Positions 1 to 9,085 of a stretch of 36,863 nucleotides of DNA are shown piece by piece. Each line of letters starts with the position of its first letter. Position 1 is the first letter of the stretch. The translations under genes were made by a program, and so were the position numbers. Source of the stretch: Aliivibrio sp. (GTDB lineage Bacteria > Pseudomonadota > Gammaproteobacteria > Enterobacterales > Vibrionaceae); NCBI GenBank assembly GCA_016764915.1, contig JAESQY010000177.1, positions 1-36,863 on the forward strand. The letters run 5' to 3'. A model generated the notes under the pieces. The model had not been told where the DNA came from and made no database searches. It was given only the letters and a program-made list of their open reading frames with translations.

Positions 1-1
1 T

Positions 2-157
2 CCTAAACTAGGCCTAGACGGTTGTTGCGGACGCGGTTGTAATGGCTGTTTGATGTTCTGGAACGACCCTGCCTACGCCAAAGCCCGCGTGCTTATGGCC
101 GGTAAAAAGCAAGGGCAATTGCTAGACAAAGACATGCGTGAAACGGCGGCTGAGTAG
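2..157 (+). CDS. C-terminal end of a Cys-rich protein (partial; possibly U32 peptidase/YegQ family)
   Basis: An open frame enters from the left edge and stops with TAG at 155-157, giving 51 visible residues. They include a cysteine cluster (DGCCGRGCNGCLMFWND) followed by a basic, Lys/Gln-rich tail. The Cys-rich motif near a C-terminus could suggest a metal or Fe-S site. I tentatively connect it with the C-terminal end of YegQ/TrhP-like U32 proteins of Vibrionaceae, but this is from memory of similar tails and is uncertain. The gene converges on metK: the two stop codons are separated by a single base. No start is visible, so the length and the rest of the product are unknown. Confidence 0.55.
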   Translation, partial: PKLGLDGCCGRGCNGCLMFWNDPAYAKARVLMAGKKQGQLLDKDMRETAAE

Positions 158-158
158 C

Positions 159-1319
159 CTATAAAGCTGCTTTGATTGCATCAACCAAGTCGGTTTTCTC
201 CCAACTAAACCCGCCTTCATTATCTGGCGTACGGCCAAAATGGCCGTAGGCCGAAGTACGGGCGTAAATTGGTTTGTTGAGGTCGAGATGCGCACGGATA
301 CCGCGCGGCGTAAGATCCATGACTTTGCGGATTACGTTTTCTAATTCCGTCTCGCTGACCTGACCTTTGCCGCCCATATCCACATAAATAGAGGTCGGAT
401 TAGCGACACCAATAGCATAAGAAAGTTGGATATTGACCCATTCTGCTACGCCTGCGGCCACTATATTTTTGGCCAAATAACGTGCAGCATAAGCAGCACT
501 GCGGTCAACTTTTGAAGGATCTTTACCAGAGAAAGCACCGCCACCGTGACGCGCTGCGCCGCCGTAAGTATCAACGATGATTTTACGGCCAGTTAGACCA
601 CAGTCACCCATTGGGCCACCGATCACAAAACGACCTGTTGGGTTAATAAAGAATTTCGTCTCTTTATTTAACCACTCAGATGGAAGTACTGGTTTGATGA
701 TCTCTTCCATTACTGCTTCACGAAGTTCCGGTGTAGAGATTGAATCACAGTGTTGGGTTGAAAGTACAACCGCATCGATGCCAACAATCTTACCTTGGTC
801 GTACTGGAAAGTGACCTGAGATTTTGCGTCTGGACGTAAAAAGTCCAGTTTGCCACTCTTACGTACTTCCGCTTGCTTCTGTACAAGTAAGTGAGAGTAA
901 GTAATAGGAGCAGGCATTAGGATATCGGTTTCGTTGGTTGCATAACCAAACATGATACCTTGATCGCCAGCACCCTGTTCTTTAGGGTCAGCGCGGTCGA
1001 CACCTTGATTAATGTCTGGAGACTGCTTACCAATGGTATTTAAAACTGCACATGAGTTTGCATCGAAGCCCATATCAGAGTGAACGTAACCAATTTCGCG
1101 TACTGTTTCACGAGTCAACTCTTCAATATCAACCCATGCAGAAGTGGTGATTTCACCACCGACCATGACCATGCCTGTTTTTACGTATGTCTCACAAGCT
1201 ACGCGAGCTTTTGGGTCTTGCTCAATGATCGCATCAAGTACCGCATCAGAAATTTGATCAGCGATTTTATCTGGGTGACCTTCTGATACAGACTCAGAGG
1301 TAAAAAGGTGTTTTGCCAT
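159..1319 (-). CDS. metK: S-adenosylmethionine synthetase
   Basis: MetK makes S-adenosylmethionine from methionine and ATP in the cytoplasm and is the sole source of the main methyl donor. The 386-residue product has the family landmarks: GHPDK at residues 14-18 (methionine/ATP site), GAGDQG at 116-121, and the glycine-rich GGGAFSGKD loop near 260. I chose the ATG at 1319 ([10 protein letters not shown]), which matches the family N-terminus. A GTG at 1331 would add four residues (MDTI) and is less likely. The gene is transcribed away from tktA across a 421-base gap that contains a candidate MetJ operator. No SAM-riboswitch-like leader is apparent. Confidence 0.97.
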   Translation of the reverse strand: MAKHLFTSESVSEGHPDKIADQISDAVLDAIIEQDPKARVACETYVKTGMVMVGGEITTSAWVDIEELTRETVREIGYVHSDMGFDANSCAVLNTIGKQSPDINQGVDRADPKEQGAGDQGIMFGYATNETDILMPAPITYSHLLVQKQAEVRKSGKLDFLRPDAKSQVTFQYDQGKIVGIDAVVLSTQHCDSISTPELREAVMEEIIKPVLPSEWLNKETKFFINPTGRFVIGGPMGDCGLTGRKIIVDTYGGAARHGGGAFSGKDPSKVDRSAAYAARYLAKNIVAAGVAEWVNIQLSYAIGVANPTSIYVDMGGKGQVSETELENVIRKVMDLTPRGIRAHLDLNKPIYARTSAYGHFGRTPDNEGGFSWEKTDLVDAIKAAL

Positions 1320-1389
1320 GATGGTGTCCACTTTTATTGGATGATATAAAATAGTTTGAATGAAACAACCATATTCATAGTAAGTATAT

Positions 1390-1413
1390 AGCGGTTTCTA
1401 CTTCTAGACGGCT
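1390..1413 (-). promoter_or_regulatory. Candidate MetJ operator (tandem Met boxes) upstream of metK
   Basis: Three contiguous 8-mers read on the plus strand as AGCGGTTT, CTACTTCT and AGACGGCT. Against the known Met-box consensus AGACGTCT they match at about 5, 5 and 7 of 8 positions, in the exact 8-bp phase MetJ dimers need for cooperative binding. The site lies about 70-95 bases upstream of the metK start. MetJ repression of metK is well known in enteric bacteria. The operator call here is inferred from pattern only. Confidence 0.5.
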
Positions 1414-1604
1414 ATAATATTAGAATCCGTTCAGATTGCAACCGATTTCTTACTTATCAACAAACTAAACGTTTGCGCAGATTAGGTTATGAATTTTAAT
1501 GTAACAAGGCATGCAACGAATGTTGTAAATAGTGATATGACACTAACTATTTATTTGTAAAACATTTGCAGTGCTACAGTTGCTTTGCGACAATACTCCG
1601 CATA

Positions 1605-1673
1605 AATATACCTAAGTTTCTTTATCAATGATGCTTTAAGCTAGCCTTGTGATTGAGGTAGCTTAGGTATATT
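1605..1673 (+). repeat. Long-range 12-bp inverted repeat with nested hairpin in the tktA leader
   Basis: AATATACCTAAG at 1605-1616 is a perfect reverse complement of CTTAGGTATATT at 1662-1673, separated by 45 bases. Inside, AAGCTA-G-CCT (1638-1647) can pair with AGGTAGCTT (1656-1664), a 9-bp hairpin with one bulged G. Its 3' arm shares bases 1662-1664 with the outer stem, so the two full stems compete at that point. No U-run follows, so it is not an intrinsic terminator. It may be a leader RNA element or a DNA operator. Confidence 0.6.
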
Positions 1674-1740
1674 GGGGTTAACTTTAATTGTAGAGTTGAT
1701 CTTCCATTATTAAAAAGTTTTTCGAATTTTAGGAGCAGAC

Positions 1741-3732
1741 ATGTCTTCACGTAAGGAACTCGCCAATGCAATCCGTGCCCTTAGCATGGATGGCGTACAA
1801 CAAGCTAATTCAGGTCACCCAGGTGCCCCAATGGGAATGGCTGATATCGCTGAAGTATTATGGCGTAGCCACCTGAATCATAACCCACAAAACCCAGAGT
1901 GGGCTGATCGTGACCGTTTTATTCTTTCTAACGGCCATGGTTCAATGTTGATTTACTCACTGCTGCACCTTTCTGGTTATGACTTATCGATCGACGATTT
2001 GAAAAACTTCCGTCAATTGCACTCTAAAACTCCAGGTCACCCTGAATATGGTTACGCACCTGGTGTTGAAACAACAACGGGTCCACTAGGCCAGGGCATC
2101 ACCAATGGTGTTGGTATGGCAATGGCTGAAAAAGCACTTGCTGCTCAATTCAACCGTGAAGGCCACGATGTTGTTGACCATAATACGTATGTATTTATGG
2201 GTGACGGCTGTCTTATGGAAGGTATCTCCCACGAATCGTGTTCATTAGCTGGAACGTTAGGTCTTGGTAAACTGACTGCATTTTGGGATGACAACGGCAT
2301 CTCAATCGATGGCGAAGTAGAAGGCTGGTTCACAGATGACACACCTAAGCGTTTTGAAGCGTACGGTTGGCATGTAATTCCAGCTGTTGATGGACATGAT
2401 CCTGAAGCAATTAATGCAGCGATTGAAGCGGCTAAAGCTGAAACAGGTCGTCCAACCCTTATCTGTACGAAAACTGTTATCGGTTTTGGTTCTCCAAACA
2501 AAGCGGGTACACACAATTGTCATGGTGCTCCTTTGGGCGCTGATGAAATCGCAGCAACTCGTAAAGCACTTGGTTGGGAGCACGGACCTTTTGAAATCCC
2601 TGCTGATATCGCAGCTGAGTGGGATGCAAAAGAAGCGGGCGCAGCTAAAGAAGCAGCATGGAACGTTAAATTTGACGCATATGCCGCTGCACACCCTGAG
2701 CTAGCTGCTGAATATAAGCGCCGCATAAACGGTGACTTACCAGCACAGTGGGAAGAGAAAGCGAACGCAATCATTGCTGATCTGCAAGCTAACCCAGCTA
2801 ACATCGCTTCACGTAAAGCCTCTCAAAATGCACTAGAAGCTTTTGGCGCTATGCTTCCTGAGTTTATGGGCGGTTCTGCTGACCTTGCTCCTTCAAACTT
2901 AACTATGTGGTCTGGATCTAAAGCGGTTTCTGCTGAAGACTTCTCAGGTAACTATGTACACTATGGTGTGCGTGAGTTTGGTATGACAGCGATCATGAAT
3001 GGTCTTGCTTTACATGGTGGTTTTGTTCCTTACGGCGCAACCTTCTTAATGTTCATGGAGTATGCACGTAACGCACTGCGTATGGCTGCTCTAATGAAGA
3101 TTCAGAACATTCAAGTTTACACGCATGACTCTATCGGTCTTGGTGAAGATGGTCCAACGCACCAGCCAGTTGAACAGGTATCTTCTCTTCGTCTAACACC
3201 AAACATGAGTGTTTGGCGTCCATGTGACCAAGTTGAATCTGCAGTGGCTTGGAAACTTGCTATTGAACGTAAAGATGCGCCTACTTCACTGATCTTCTCT
3301 CGTCAGAACCTTGCTCAACAAGCACGTGATAATGCTCAAGTAGCTAATATTGCAAAAGGTGGTTACATCCTTAACGATTGTGATGGCAAGCCGGATCTCA
3401 TTCTGATTGCTACCGGATCTGAAGTTGAACTTGCAGTATCTGCAAAAGCCGCATTAGCAGGTCACAAGGTACGTATCGTCTCTATGCCTTCAACGGATGC
3501 ATTTGATAAGCAAGATGCCGCTTACCGTGAGTCAGTACTTCCTTCAGACATAACGGCTCGTATCGCGATTGAAGCTGGTATTGCTGATTTCTGGTACAAG
3601 TACGTTGGTTTGGATGGCCGTATTATCGGTATGACAACATTTGGTGAGTCAGCGCCAGCTGGAGAACTGTTTAAAATGTTTGGTTTCACAACTGAAAATG
3701 TTGTAGAAACTGCGCAAGAACTTCTTGCATAA
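1741..3732 (+). CDS. tktA: Transketolase
   Basis: Transketolase transfers two-carbon ketol units between sugar phosphates in the non-oxidative pentose phosphate pathway, using thiamine diphosphate and a divalent metal. The 663-residue length equals that of E. coli TktA. Visible landmarks are the substrate-binding [11 protein letters not shown] near residue 26, the thiamine-diphosphate motif from GDGCLMEG to [10 protein letters not shown] (about 155-190), and the pyrimidine-domain stretch [14 protein letters not shown] near 410. An AGGAG ribosome site sits just ahead of the ATG. It is followed by an intrinsic terminator and then epd. Codon use favours highly expressed forms, as expected for a core enzyme. 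Confidence 0.97.
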   Translation: MSSRKELANAIRALSMDGVQQANSGHPGAPMGMADIAEVLWRSHLNHNPQNPEWADRDRFILSNGHGSMLIYSLLHLSGYDLSIDDLKNFRQLHSKTPGHPEYGYAPGVETTTGPLGQGITNGVGMAMAEKALAAQFNREGHDVVDHNTYVFMGDGCLMEGISHESCSLAGTLGLGKLTAFWDDNGISIDGEVEGWFTDDTPKRFEAYGWHVIPAVDGHDPEAINAAIEAAKAETGRPTLICTKTVIGFGSPNKAGTHNCHGAPLGADEIAATRKALGWEHGPFEIPADIAAEWDAKEAGAAKEAAWNVKFDAYAAAHPELAAEYKRRINGDLPAQWEEKANAIIADLQANPANIASRKASQNALEAFGAMLPEFMGGSADLAPSNLTMWSGSKAVSAEDFSGNYVHYGVREFGMTAIMNGLALHGGFVPYGATFLMFMEYARNALRMAALMKIQNIQVYTHDSIGLGEDGPTHQPVEQVSSLRLTPNMSVWRPCDQVESAVAWKLAIERKDAPTSLIFSRQNLAQQARDNAQVANIAKGGYILNDCDGKPDLILIATGSEVELAVSAKAALAGHKVRIVSMPSTDAFDKQDAAYRESVLPSDITARIAIEAGIADFWYKYVGLDGRIIGMTTFGESAPAGELFKMFGFTTENVVETAQELLA

Positions 3733-3769
3733 ACAACGAAGGCACTAGCGTGTCGCGTTGATTAAAGTG

Positions 3770-3796
3770 AGCCTCCTTAATTGGGGGCTTTTTTTA
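3770..3796 (+). terminator. Rho-independent terminator after tktA
   Basis: AGCCTCC (3770-3776) pairs with GGGGGCT (3783-3789), one G-U wobble, around a TTAATT loop. A run of T residues follows directly. It separates tktA from epd. Confidence 0.85.
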
Positions 3797-3908
3797 TCCT
3801 ATTTTCAGACTATAACCTCTCCATATTTATGATGAATCCACGCGATTATTGAGATACACTTTGAAGTCATTATTTCCCCTTTAGATACATAGAAAGATTA
3901 GGTTTGCT

Positions 3909-4937
3909 ATGGCATTAAGAGTTGCAATAAACGGATTTGGACGTATTGGACGCAGTGTATTAAGAGCGCTATACGAGAGCAATAAAAATCAACAGATAGA
4001 GATCGTGGCTATCAATGAGTTGGCGGAGCCTGAAGCGATGGCTCACCTTTTGCAATATGATTCTAGCCATGGCAGATTTGGTAAAAAAATCTCTTATAAT
4101 CAGGAGCATTTACACATCACACACCAAGATTCATCGGTGGATGCGATTCGTGTACTTCATCAACCTGAGCTTAACCTGTTGCCTTGGCATGATTTAGCGG
4201 TTGATATCGTTTTGGACTGTACTGGAATATTTGGCTCTAGAGCCGATGGCGAAGCTCATATTCAAGCAGGTGCGCAAAAAGTACTATTTTCACATCCCGC
4301 TGGTAGTGATATAGACAACACCATTATTTTTGGTGTCAATCAGGATACTTTGAAAGCAGAAGATAGAATCGTTTCAAATGGATCATGTACCACTAACTGC
4401 ATTATACCCATTATTAAAGTATTGGATGATACGTTTGGTATAGAGTCTGGAACGATCACCACGATTCATTCAGCAATGAATGATCAACCCGTTATTGATG
4501 CTTATCACTCAGATTTAAGACGAACTCGAGCGGCAAGTCAGTCTATTATTCCAGTAGATACAAAACTGCACCTTGGAATTGAAAGGATATTCCCGAAATT
4601 TTCTAACAAATTTGAAGCGATTTCAGTTAGAGTTCCTACAATAAACGTCTCAGCAATGGATTTAAGTGTCACTCTTCACTCAAAAGTGAAAGTTAATGAC
4701 ATAAATCAAACCATAATTGAGGCATCTCGGTGTACATTAAACGGTATTGTAGATTACACAGAACTGCCTTTGGTTTCTATAGATTTTAACCATGATCCTC
4801 ATAGTGCTATTGTTGATGGCAGCCAAACTCGTGTGAGTAATGGCCACTTGGTTAAGATGTTGGTCTGGTGTGACAATGAGTGGGGGTTTGCTAACCGCAT
4901 GTTAGATACCGCCTTAGAGATGCACAAGCTCTCTTAA
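3909..4937 (+). CDS. epd: D-erythrose-4-phosphate dehydrogenase
   Basis: Epd oxidises erythrose 4-phosphate to 4-phosphoerythronate with NAD, the first step of the DXP-dependent pyridoxal phosphate route. It is a paralogue of glyceraldehyde-3-phosphate dehydrogenase. The 342-residue product has the NAD-binding [10 protein letters not shown] at 7-16 and the catalytic SNGSCTTNC with the nucleophile at Cys160. The later TIHSAMNDQ carries the Epd-type sequence in place of the usual GAPDH residues. The order epd-pgk-fbaA matches E. coli and supports Epd over GapA. Its codon use is richer in rare Arg (AGA) and Ile (ATA) codons than tktA, pgk and fbaA, suggesting lower expression. PdxJ of the same pathway is encoded at 29835. 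Confidence 0.93.
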   Translation: MALRVAINGFGRIGRSVLRALYESNKNQQIEIVAINELAEPEAMAHLLQYDSSHGRFGKKISYNQEHLHITHQDSSVDAIRVLHQPELNLLPWHDLAVDIVLDCTGIFGSRADGEAHIQAGAQKVLFSHPAGSDIDNTIIFGVNQDTLKAEDRIVSNGSCTTNCIIPIIKVLDDTFGIESGTITTIHSAMNDQPVIDAYHSDLRRTRAASQSIIPVDTKLHLGIERIFPKFSNKFEAISVRVPTINVSAMDLSVTLHSKVKVNDINQTIIEASRCTLNGIVDYTELPLVSIDFNHDPHSAIVDGSQTRVSNGHLVKMLVWCDNEWGFANRMLDTALEMHKLS

Positions 4938-5019
4938 AATTTGACAACAATTTTATGCCATTGAGCCCGTTGCTTGATGAGCTGCTTTATTTTTTAATTT
5001 TAACGTGAGAGGACAAACA

Positions 5020-6183
5020 ATGTCTGTAATCAAGATGACTGACCTGGAACTAGCAGGTAAACGAATTTTCATCCGTGCTGATTTAAACGTTCCAATAAAA
5101 GACGGTAAAGTAACGTCAGATGCTCGTATTCTTGCATCATTGCCAACGATCAAAATGTGTCTAGAAGCTGGCGCAAAAGTAATGGTTACTTCTCACTTAG
5201 GTCGTCCGACTGAAGGTGAGTACAACGAAGAGTTCTCTTTAGCACCTGTTGTCAATTACCTAAATGACGCCTTAGATTGCGATGTTAAACTAGCGAAAGA
5301 TTACCTAGATGGCCTTGAGCTAAATACTGGTGAGTTAGTGGTTCTTGAGAATGTTCGCTTTAACAAAGGCGAAAAGAAGAACGAAGAGCCGCTTTCTAAG
5401 AAATACGCAGCATTGTGTGACATTTTTGTAATGGATGCATTCGGTACTGCTCACCGTGCTCAAGCGTCAACTCATGGTGTAGGTAAAAACGCACCTATTG
5501 CATGTGCTGGCCCTCTACTCGCGGCTGAGCTTGAAGCACTAGGCAAAGCAATGGATAACCCAGCTCGCCCACTCATAGCAATCGTTGGTGGTTCTAAAGT
5601 ATCAACTAAGTTAACGGTTCTTGAGTCACTATCTAAGATTGCCGATCAACTTGTTGTTGGTGGTGGTATCGCGAATACTTTTATCGCAGCTGCCGGTCAC
5701 AACGTAGGTAAATCTCTATATGAAGCCGATCTAGTTGAAACCGCTAAAAAACTAATGATAGATTGTGCAATTCCAGTTGCGACTGATGTTGCATGTGCTA
5801 AAGCATTTGATGAAAACGCAGAAGCGGTAATCAAGCATGTTTCTGAAGTTCAAGACGACGATATGATTTTTGACCTTGGTCCTGATTCAACGGCCGTTCT
5901 TGCTGAGATTATTAAGAATGCAAAAACAATTTTGTGGAATGGTCCTGTAGGCGTATTTGAATTTAAGAACTTTGAAGCCGGTACTGCTGGCATCGCTAAA
6001 GCCATCGCCGATTCTGAAGGTTTCTCTGTCGCTGGCGGTGGTGACACATTAGCAGCCATCGATAAGTTTGGTATTAAAGCGGATGTATCTTACATCTCTA
6101 CTGGTGGCGGCGCATTCCTTGAGTTTGTTGAAGGAAAAGTACTTCCAGCCGTTGCTATGCTAGAAGAACGTGCAAAAGGTTAA
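5020..6183 (+). CDS. pgk: Phosphoglycerate kinase
   Basis: Pgk interconverts 1,3-bisphosphoglycerate plus ADP with 3-phosphoglycerate plus ATP in glycolysis. The product of 387 residues shows FIRADLNVP near 17-25 (substrate-binding Arg/Asp), the SHLGRPTEG loop near 60, GGSKVSTK near 190 and the nucleotide-binding GGGDTLAAI near 345. The ATG at 5020 (MSVIKMTDL) is chosen because a GAGAGGA ribosome site lies seven bases upstream. An in-frame upstream start at 5005 would include that site in the coding region. The gene follows epd by 82 bases and precedes fbaA, the conserved gammaproteobacterial arrangement. Confidence 0.97.
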   Translation: MSVIKMTDLELAGKRIFIRADLNVPIKDGKVTSDARILASLPTIKMCLEAGAKVMVTSHLGRPTEGEYNEEFSLAPVVNYLNDALDCDVKLAKDYLDGLELNTGELVVLENVRFNKGEKKNEEPLSKKYAALCDIFVMDAFGTAHRAQASTHGVGKNAPIACAGPLLAAELEALGKAMDNPARPLIAIVGGSKVSTKLTVLESLSKIADQLVVGGGIANTFIAAAGHNVGKSLYEADLVETAKKLMIDCAIPVATDVACAKAFDENAEAVIKHVSEVQDDDMIFDLGPDSTAVLAEIIKNAKTILWNGPVGVFEFKNFEAGTAGIAKAIADSEGFSVAGGGDTLAAIDKFGIKADVSYISTGGGAFLEFVEGKVLPAVAMLEERAKG

Positions 6184-6312
6184 TTAATTTGAGGTGGAAA
6201 TAAAATAATCTGCCGCTTTTTTACGTTTGTTGCTACAATAGAATCTGTTGTGAGCAAACGATTGCCGAATTAGTATTTAATTTGAAACGATAGAAAAAAT
6301 AGGACTATATCC

Positions 6313-7389
6313 ATGTCTAAGATCTTCGATTTTGTAAAACCTGGTGTAATTTCTGGCGATGACGTACAGAAAGTCTTTGAAGTAGCAAAAGCAAACAAAT
6401 TTGCTCTTCCTGCAGTAAACGTAGTAAACACTGACACAATCAATGGTGTTCTTGAAGCAGCGGCTAAAGTTAAAGCGCCAGTTGTTGTTCAGTTCTCTAA
6501 CGGTGGTGCTGGTTTCTTCGCTGGTAAAGGACTTAAACTTGAAGGCCAAGGCGCTCAAATCGCTGGTGCAGTAGCTGGAGCAAAATATGTTCACGCTATT
6601 GCTGAGTCTTACGGTATCCCAGTGATCCTTCATACTGACCATGCTGCGAAGAAACTTCTGCCATGGATTGACGGACTACTAGACGCTGGCGAAGCGTTTT
6701 TTGCTGAAACAGGTAAGCCTCTTTTCTCTTCTCACATGATCGATCTTTCTGAAGAGTCTTTAGAAGAGAATATCGGGACGTGTGCTAAGTATCTTGCGCG
6801 CATGGCGAAAATGGATATGACGCTTGAAATCGAACTGGGTTGTACTGGTGGCGAAGAAGATGGTGTTGATAACTCTGATATGGACACATCACTTCTTTAC
6901 ACTCAACCTGAAGATGTTGCGTATGCCTATGAGACATTAAATGCTGTTAGCCCTCGTTTCACTATTGCGGCTTCGTTTGGTAACGTACACGGTGTTTATA
7001 AGCCGGGTAATGTCGTGCTTACGCCAACAATTTTACGCGATTCTCAAGCATACTGTGCTGAGAAATTTGGTATTGCTGGCGATGCACTTAACTTTGTATT
7101 CCACGGTGGTTCTGGTTCAACTGAAGCTGAAATCCAAGAGTCAATTGGTTACGGTGTTATCAAAATGAACATCGATACTGATACGCAATGGGCTTCATGG
7201 GATGGCATTCGTAACTACGAAGCTGAGAACCGTGAGTACCTTCAAGGTCAAATCGGTAACCCAACCGGTGATGATGCGCCGAATAAGAAGTATTACGATC
7301 CACGCGTTTGGTTACGTGCAGGTCAAACTTCAATGGTTAAACGTCTTGAAAAAGCATTCTCTGACCTTAATGCTATCGACGTATTATAA
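6313..7389 (+). CDS. fbaA: Class II fructose-bisphosphate aldolase
   Basis: This zinc enzyme cleaves fructose 1,6-bisphosphate to glyceraldehyde 3-phosphate and dihydroxyacetone phosphate. At 358 residues it has the length of E. coli FbaA. ILHTDHAAKK near 105-114 places Asp109 and His110 at the catalytic/zinc positions known for that enzyme, and the second class II signature ELGCTGGEEDGVDN follows near 175-190. Downstream, HGGSGST is the phosphate/substrate loop. The gene sits 129 bases after pgk with a possible internal promoter (TACAAT near 6232) and ends at an intrinsic terminator, so it probably closes the epd-pgk-fbaA transcription unit. Confidence 0.97.
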   Translation: MSKIFDFVKPGVISGDDVQKVFEVAKANKFALPAVNVVNTDTINGVLEAAAKVKAPVVVQFSNGGAGFFAGKGLKLEGQGAQIAGAVAGAKYVHAIAESYGIPVILHTDHAAKKLLPWIDGLLDAGEAFFAETGKPLFSSHMIDLSEESLEENIGTCAKYLARMAKMDMTLEIELGCTGGEEDGVDNSDMDTSLLYTQPEDVAYAYETLNAVSPRFTIAASFGNVHGVYKPGNVVLTPTILRDSQAYCAEKFGIAGDALNFVFHGGSGSTEAEIQESIGYGVIKMNIDTDTQWASWDGIRNYEAENREYLQGQIGNPTGDDAPNKKYYDPRVWLRAGQTSMVKRLEKAFSDLNAIDVL

Positions 7390-7415
7390 TTCGTTTCTAA
7401 CGTCTTAAATTTTAT

Positions 7416-7449
7416 AAAAAACCTTGTCCGTATGGGCAAGGTTTTTTTT
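7416..7449 (+). terminator. Rho-independent terminator after fbaA
   Basis: CCTTGTCC and GGGCAAGG form an 8-bp stem (one wobble) with a GTAT loop, flanked by an A-run upstream and a run of eight T residues downstream. It could act in both directions. Confidence 0.9.
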
Positions 7450-7556
7450 ATGGAATTAATAATGTAATCGCGGAGTCTCCTTTGCTATTCTCACTATTGA
7501 AACGGCGATATTCTTTTTACTTACAGTGTTAACAGCCTTTCAATTTATATGTTCTA

Positions 7557-7583
7557 CTGTCCCTAATTTAGTAGGGATAACAG
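7557..7583 (+). promoter_or_regulatory. Small hairpin in the mscS upstream region
   Basis: CTGT-CCCTA pairs with TAGGG-ata-ACAG around an ATTTAG loop, about 90 bases before mscS. No T-run follows. It may be a leader structure or a chance dyad. Confidence 0.3.
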
Positions 7584-7669
7584 GTTTAACAAGGATCTGA
7601 CTTTATTGCACGAAGTCCTGCTAAAAAGTCAAAAAATAAATCATCGAAATAACTAAGGAAATAAATACT

Positions 7670-8515
7670 ATGGCTGATGTCGATTTAGCGCCTAATCTCA
7701 GTAAACTTGAGCATTGGTTCACCAATAACAGTGATCTATTTTTACAATATGGTGTCAATATTATCTCCGCTGTTCTGATTTTATTCGTTGGTAATATTAT
7801 CGTGAAAATGGTTGCGGGCAGTGTTGCTAAGATTTTAAAAAAGAAAGAAATGGATCAAGCAGTTGTGGATTTTGTCCATACATTAGTTCGTTACCTTCTA
7901 TTTGTTATCGTACTTGTAGCGGCATTAGGCCGTATCGGTGTTCAAACTGCTTCTGTGGTTGCGGTTATTGGTGCTGCTGGCTTGGCTGTTGGTCTTGCAC
8001 TGCAAGGTTCGCTCTCTAATTTTGCCGCTGGTGTGTTGATTGTGGCATTCCGTCCATTCAAATCTGGCGACTATGTTGAGATTGGTGGTGTTGCGGGCTC
8101 TGTTGAGTCAATTCAAATCTTTCAAACTATTTTGGTGACGCCAGATAATAAAATGGTTGTGGTTCCGAATGGTGGTGTTATTGGTGGCCCCATTACTAAC
8201 TACTCTCGCCATGAGACTCGCCGAGTTGATCATGTTATTGGTGTCTCTTACAGCGCTGATCTGAAAAAAACAAAAGCAGTTATCACTCAAATCTTAGAAG
8301 ACGATGCACGTGTTCTTAAAAGTCCGGCACCAACCGTTGGTGTGGTCGCTCTTGCTGATTCGTCGGTTAACTTTGTGGTTCGCCCGTGGTGCAATACGGC
8401 TGATTACTGGGATGTATACTTTGATACGTTGCAAGCGATTAAAGAGGGCCTCGATAAAGAGGGCATTGAAATTCCATTTCCTCAAATGGACGTTCATCTA
8501 AACAAAGCGGATTAA
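7670..8515 (+). CDS. mscS: Small-conductance mechanosensitive channel MscS
   Basis: MscS is a homoheptameric inner-membrane channel that opens on membrane tension to release solutes during osmotic downshock. The 281-residue product has a periplasmic N-terminus, three hydrophobic segments (about 25-50, 65-85 and 95-125) and the signature glycine/alanine-rich pore helix GAAGLAVGLALQGSLSNFAAG. This is followed by FRPFKSGDYVEIGG, which starts the cytoplasmic beta domain. The length is close to E. coli MscS (286). It lies downstream of fbaA as in E. coli, but a terminator and a 280-base gap separate them. An AAGGA ribosome site precedes the ATG. Confidence 0.94.
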   Translation: MADVDLAPNLSKLEHWFTNNSDLFLQYGVNIISAVLILFVGNIIVKMVAGSVAKILKKKEMDQAVVDFVHTLVRYLLFVIVLVAALGRIGVQTASVVAVIGAAGLAVGLALQGSLSNFAAGVLIVAFRPFKSGDYVEIGGVAGSVESIQIFQTILVTPDNKMVVVPNGGVIGGPITNYSRHETRRVDHVIGVSYSADLKKTKAVITQILEDDARVLKSPAPTVGVVALADSSVNFVVRPWCNTADYWDVYFDTLQAIKEGLDKEGIEIPFPQMDVHLNKAD

Positions 8516-8539
8516 TGAGTCATTCTCTAGATAGTGTTA

Positions 8540-8567
8540 GGGCAACCATTAAGGTTGCCCTTTTTTA
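8540..8567 (+). terminator. Rho-independent terminator after mscS
   Basis: GGGCAACC (8540-8547) and GGTTGCCC (8553-8560) form a perfect 8-bp stem with a 5-base loop, then six T residues. The T-run touches the stop codon of the convergent gene. Confidence 0.92.
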
Positions 8568-9071
8568 TTCAGTGGTGTTATTTGGAAGGTAGTGTATAGC
8601 ATTGGGCAGGTTGATTAATAGTTTGCTAAGGTCGTCACTGTTGAAGATAAAAGTGGATTTAGGATCACCAGGAGTAAACAGCAGCTCTTTATGGGTAAAC
8701 AAAATAGGGTCAACAATAATCTGAATCGCTTCATTCATTACAAATGGACAAACTGCCCCAGGCACGCAGCCTAGCTGCTCGATCATCTCCTCATTTGAAC
8801 TTATTGATGGTCTTTTGCCGATCAGCGATTTTACTGCTTTACTGTCTAACCGTTGATCTTTATGGGTAAACAACAGTGCGAAGGTTTTCTCGGCCCCCTT
8901 AAGCTTTAAAAATAGGCTTTTGGTCGGGGCGGCAGTCCAAGAGAATTGTTGGCAAACCTGCTCATCAATGTCGTAATTGGTAATCGCCTGATGGCGGCAA
9001 TGCTCAAATTTCACATCAGATTGTTCAAATAGGTCGCGTGTAAAGTTATAAATTTCATTAATTTTATACAT
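8565..9071 (-). CDS. YbaK/EbsC-family prolyl-tRNA-editing-like protein
   Basis: Proteins of this family deacylate mischarged tRNAs, classically Ala- or Cys-tRNA(Pro), in trans to prolyl-tRNA synthetase. The 168-residue product has family features: a TKSLFLK strand at 50-56, a basic/hydrophobic core ending in LDSKAVKSLIGKR, and the GCVPGAVCPF loop at 101-110, matching the GxxPGxVxPF substrate-pocket motif. The exact tRNA substrate cannot be told from sequence. It converges on mscS and lies 14 bases downstream of argO on the same strand, so the two may be co-transcribed. E. coli has no gene at this position between mscS and argO. The ribosome site is weak. Confidence 0.8.
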   Translation of the reverse strand: MYKINEIYNFTRDLFEQSDVKFEHCRHQAITNYDIDEQVCQQFSWTAAPTKSLFLKLKGAEKTFALLFTHKDQRLDSKAVKSLIGKRPSISSNEEMIEQLGCVPGAVCPFVMNEAIQIIVDPILFTHKELLFTPGDPKSTFIFNSDDLSKLLINLPNAIHYLPNNTTE

Positions 9072-9085
9072 ATTAATCGGTCACT

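Larger units (their letters stand above)
1320..1740. other. 421-base divergent intergenic region between metK and tktA
   Basis: This gap carries the control regions of two divergent genes. It holds a tandem Met-box-like stretch near 1390-1413, a TATAAT on the plus strand at 1413-1418, a smaller dyad (AAATAGT at 1527-1533 with ACTATTT at 1546-1552), and a long-range inverted repeat at 1605-1673. A weak plus-strand promoter-like pair (TTGCTT 1580-1585, TAAATA 1603-1608, 17-bp spacer) may serve tktA. No convincing ORF is present. Confidence 0.7.

Noticed and set aside
1320..1400. Possible SAM riboswitch ahead of metK
   Set aside because: The leader on the minus strand is AT-rich and short, with no recognisable SAM-riboswitch helices or terminator. 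A Met-box-like operator explains control better.
2145..2804. Several minus-strand frames inside tktA
   Set aside because: They are shadows of a strongly coding plus-strand gene with clear codon bias.
7599..7633. TGACTTT/AAAGTCA inverted repeat before mscS
   Set aside because: Short arms in AT-rich DNA with a long loop; within what chance would give.
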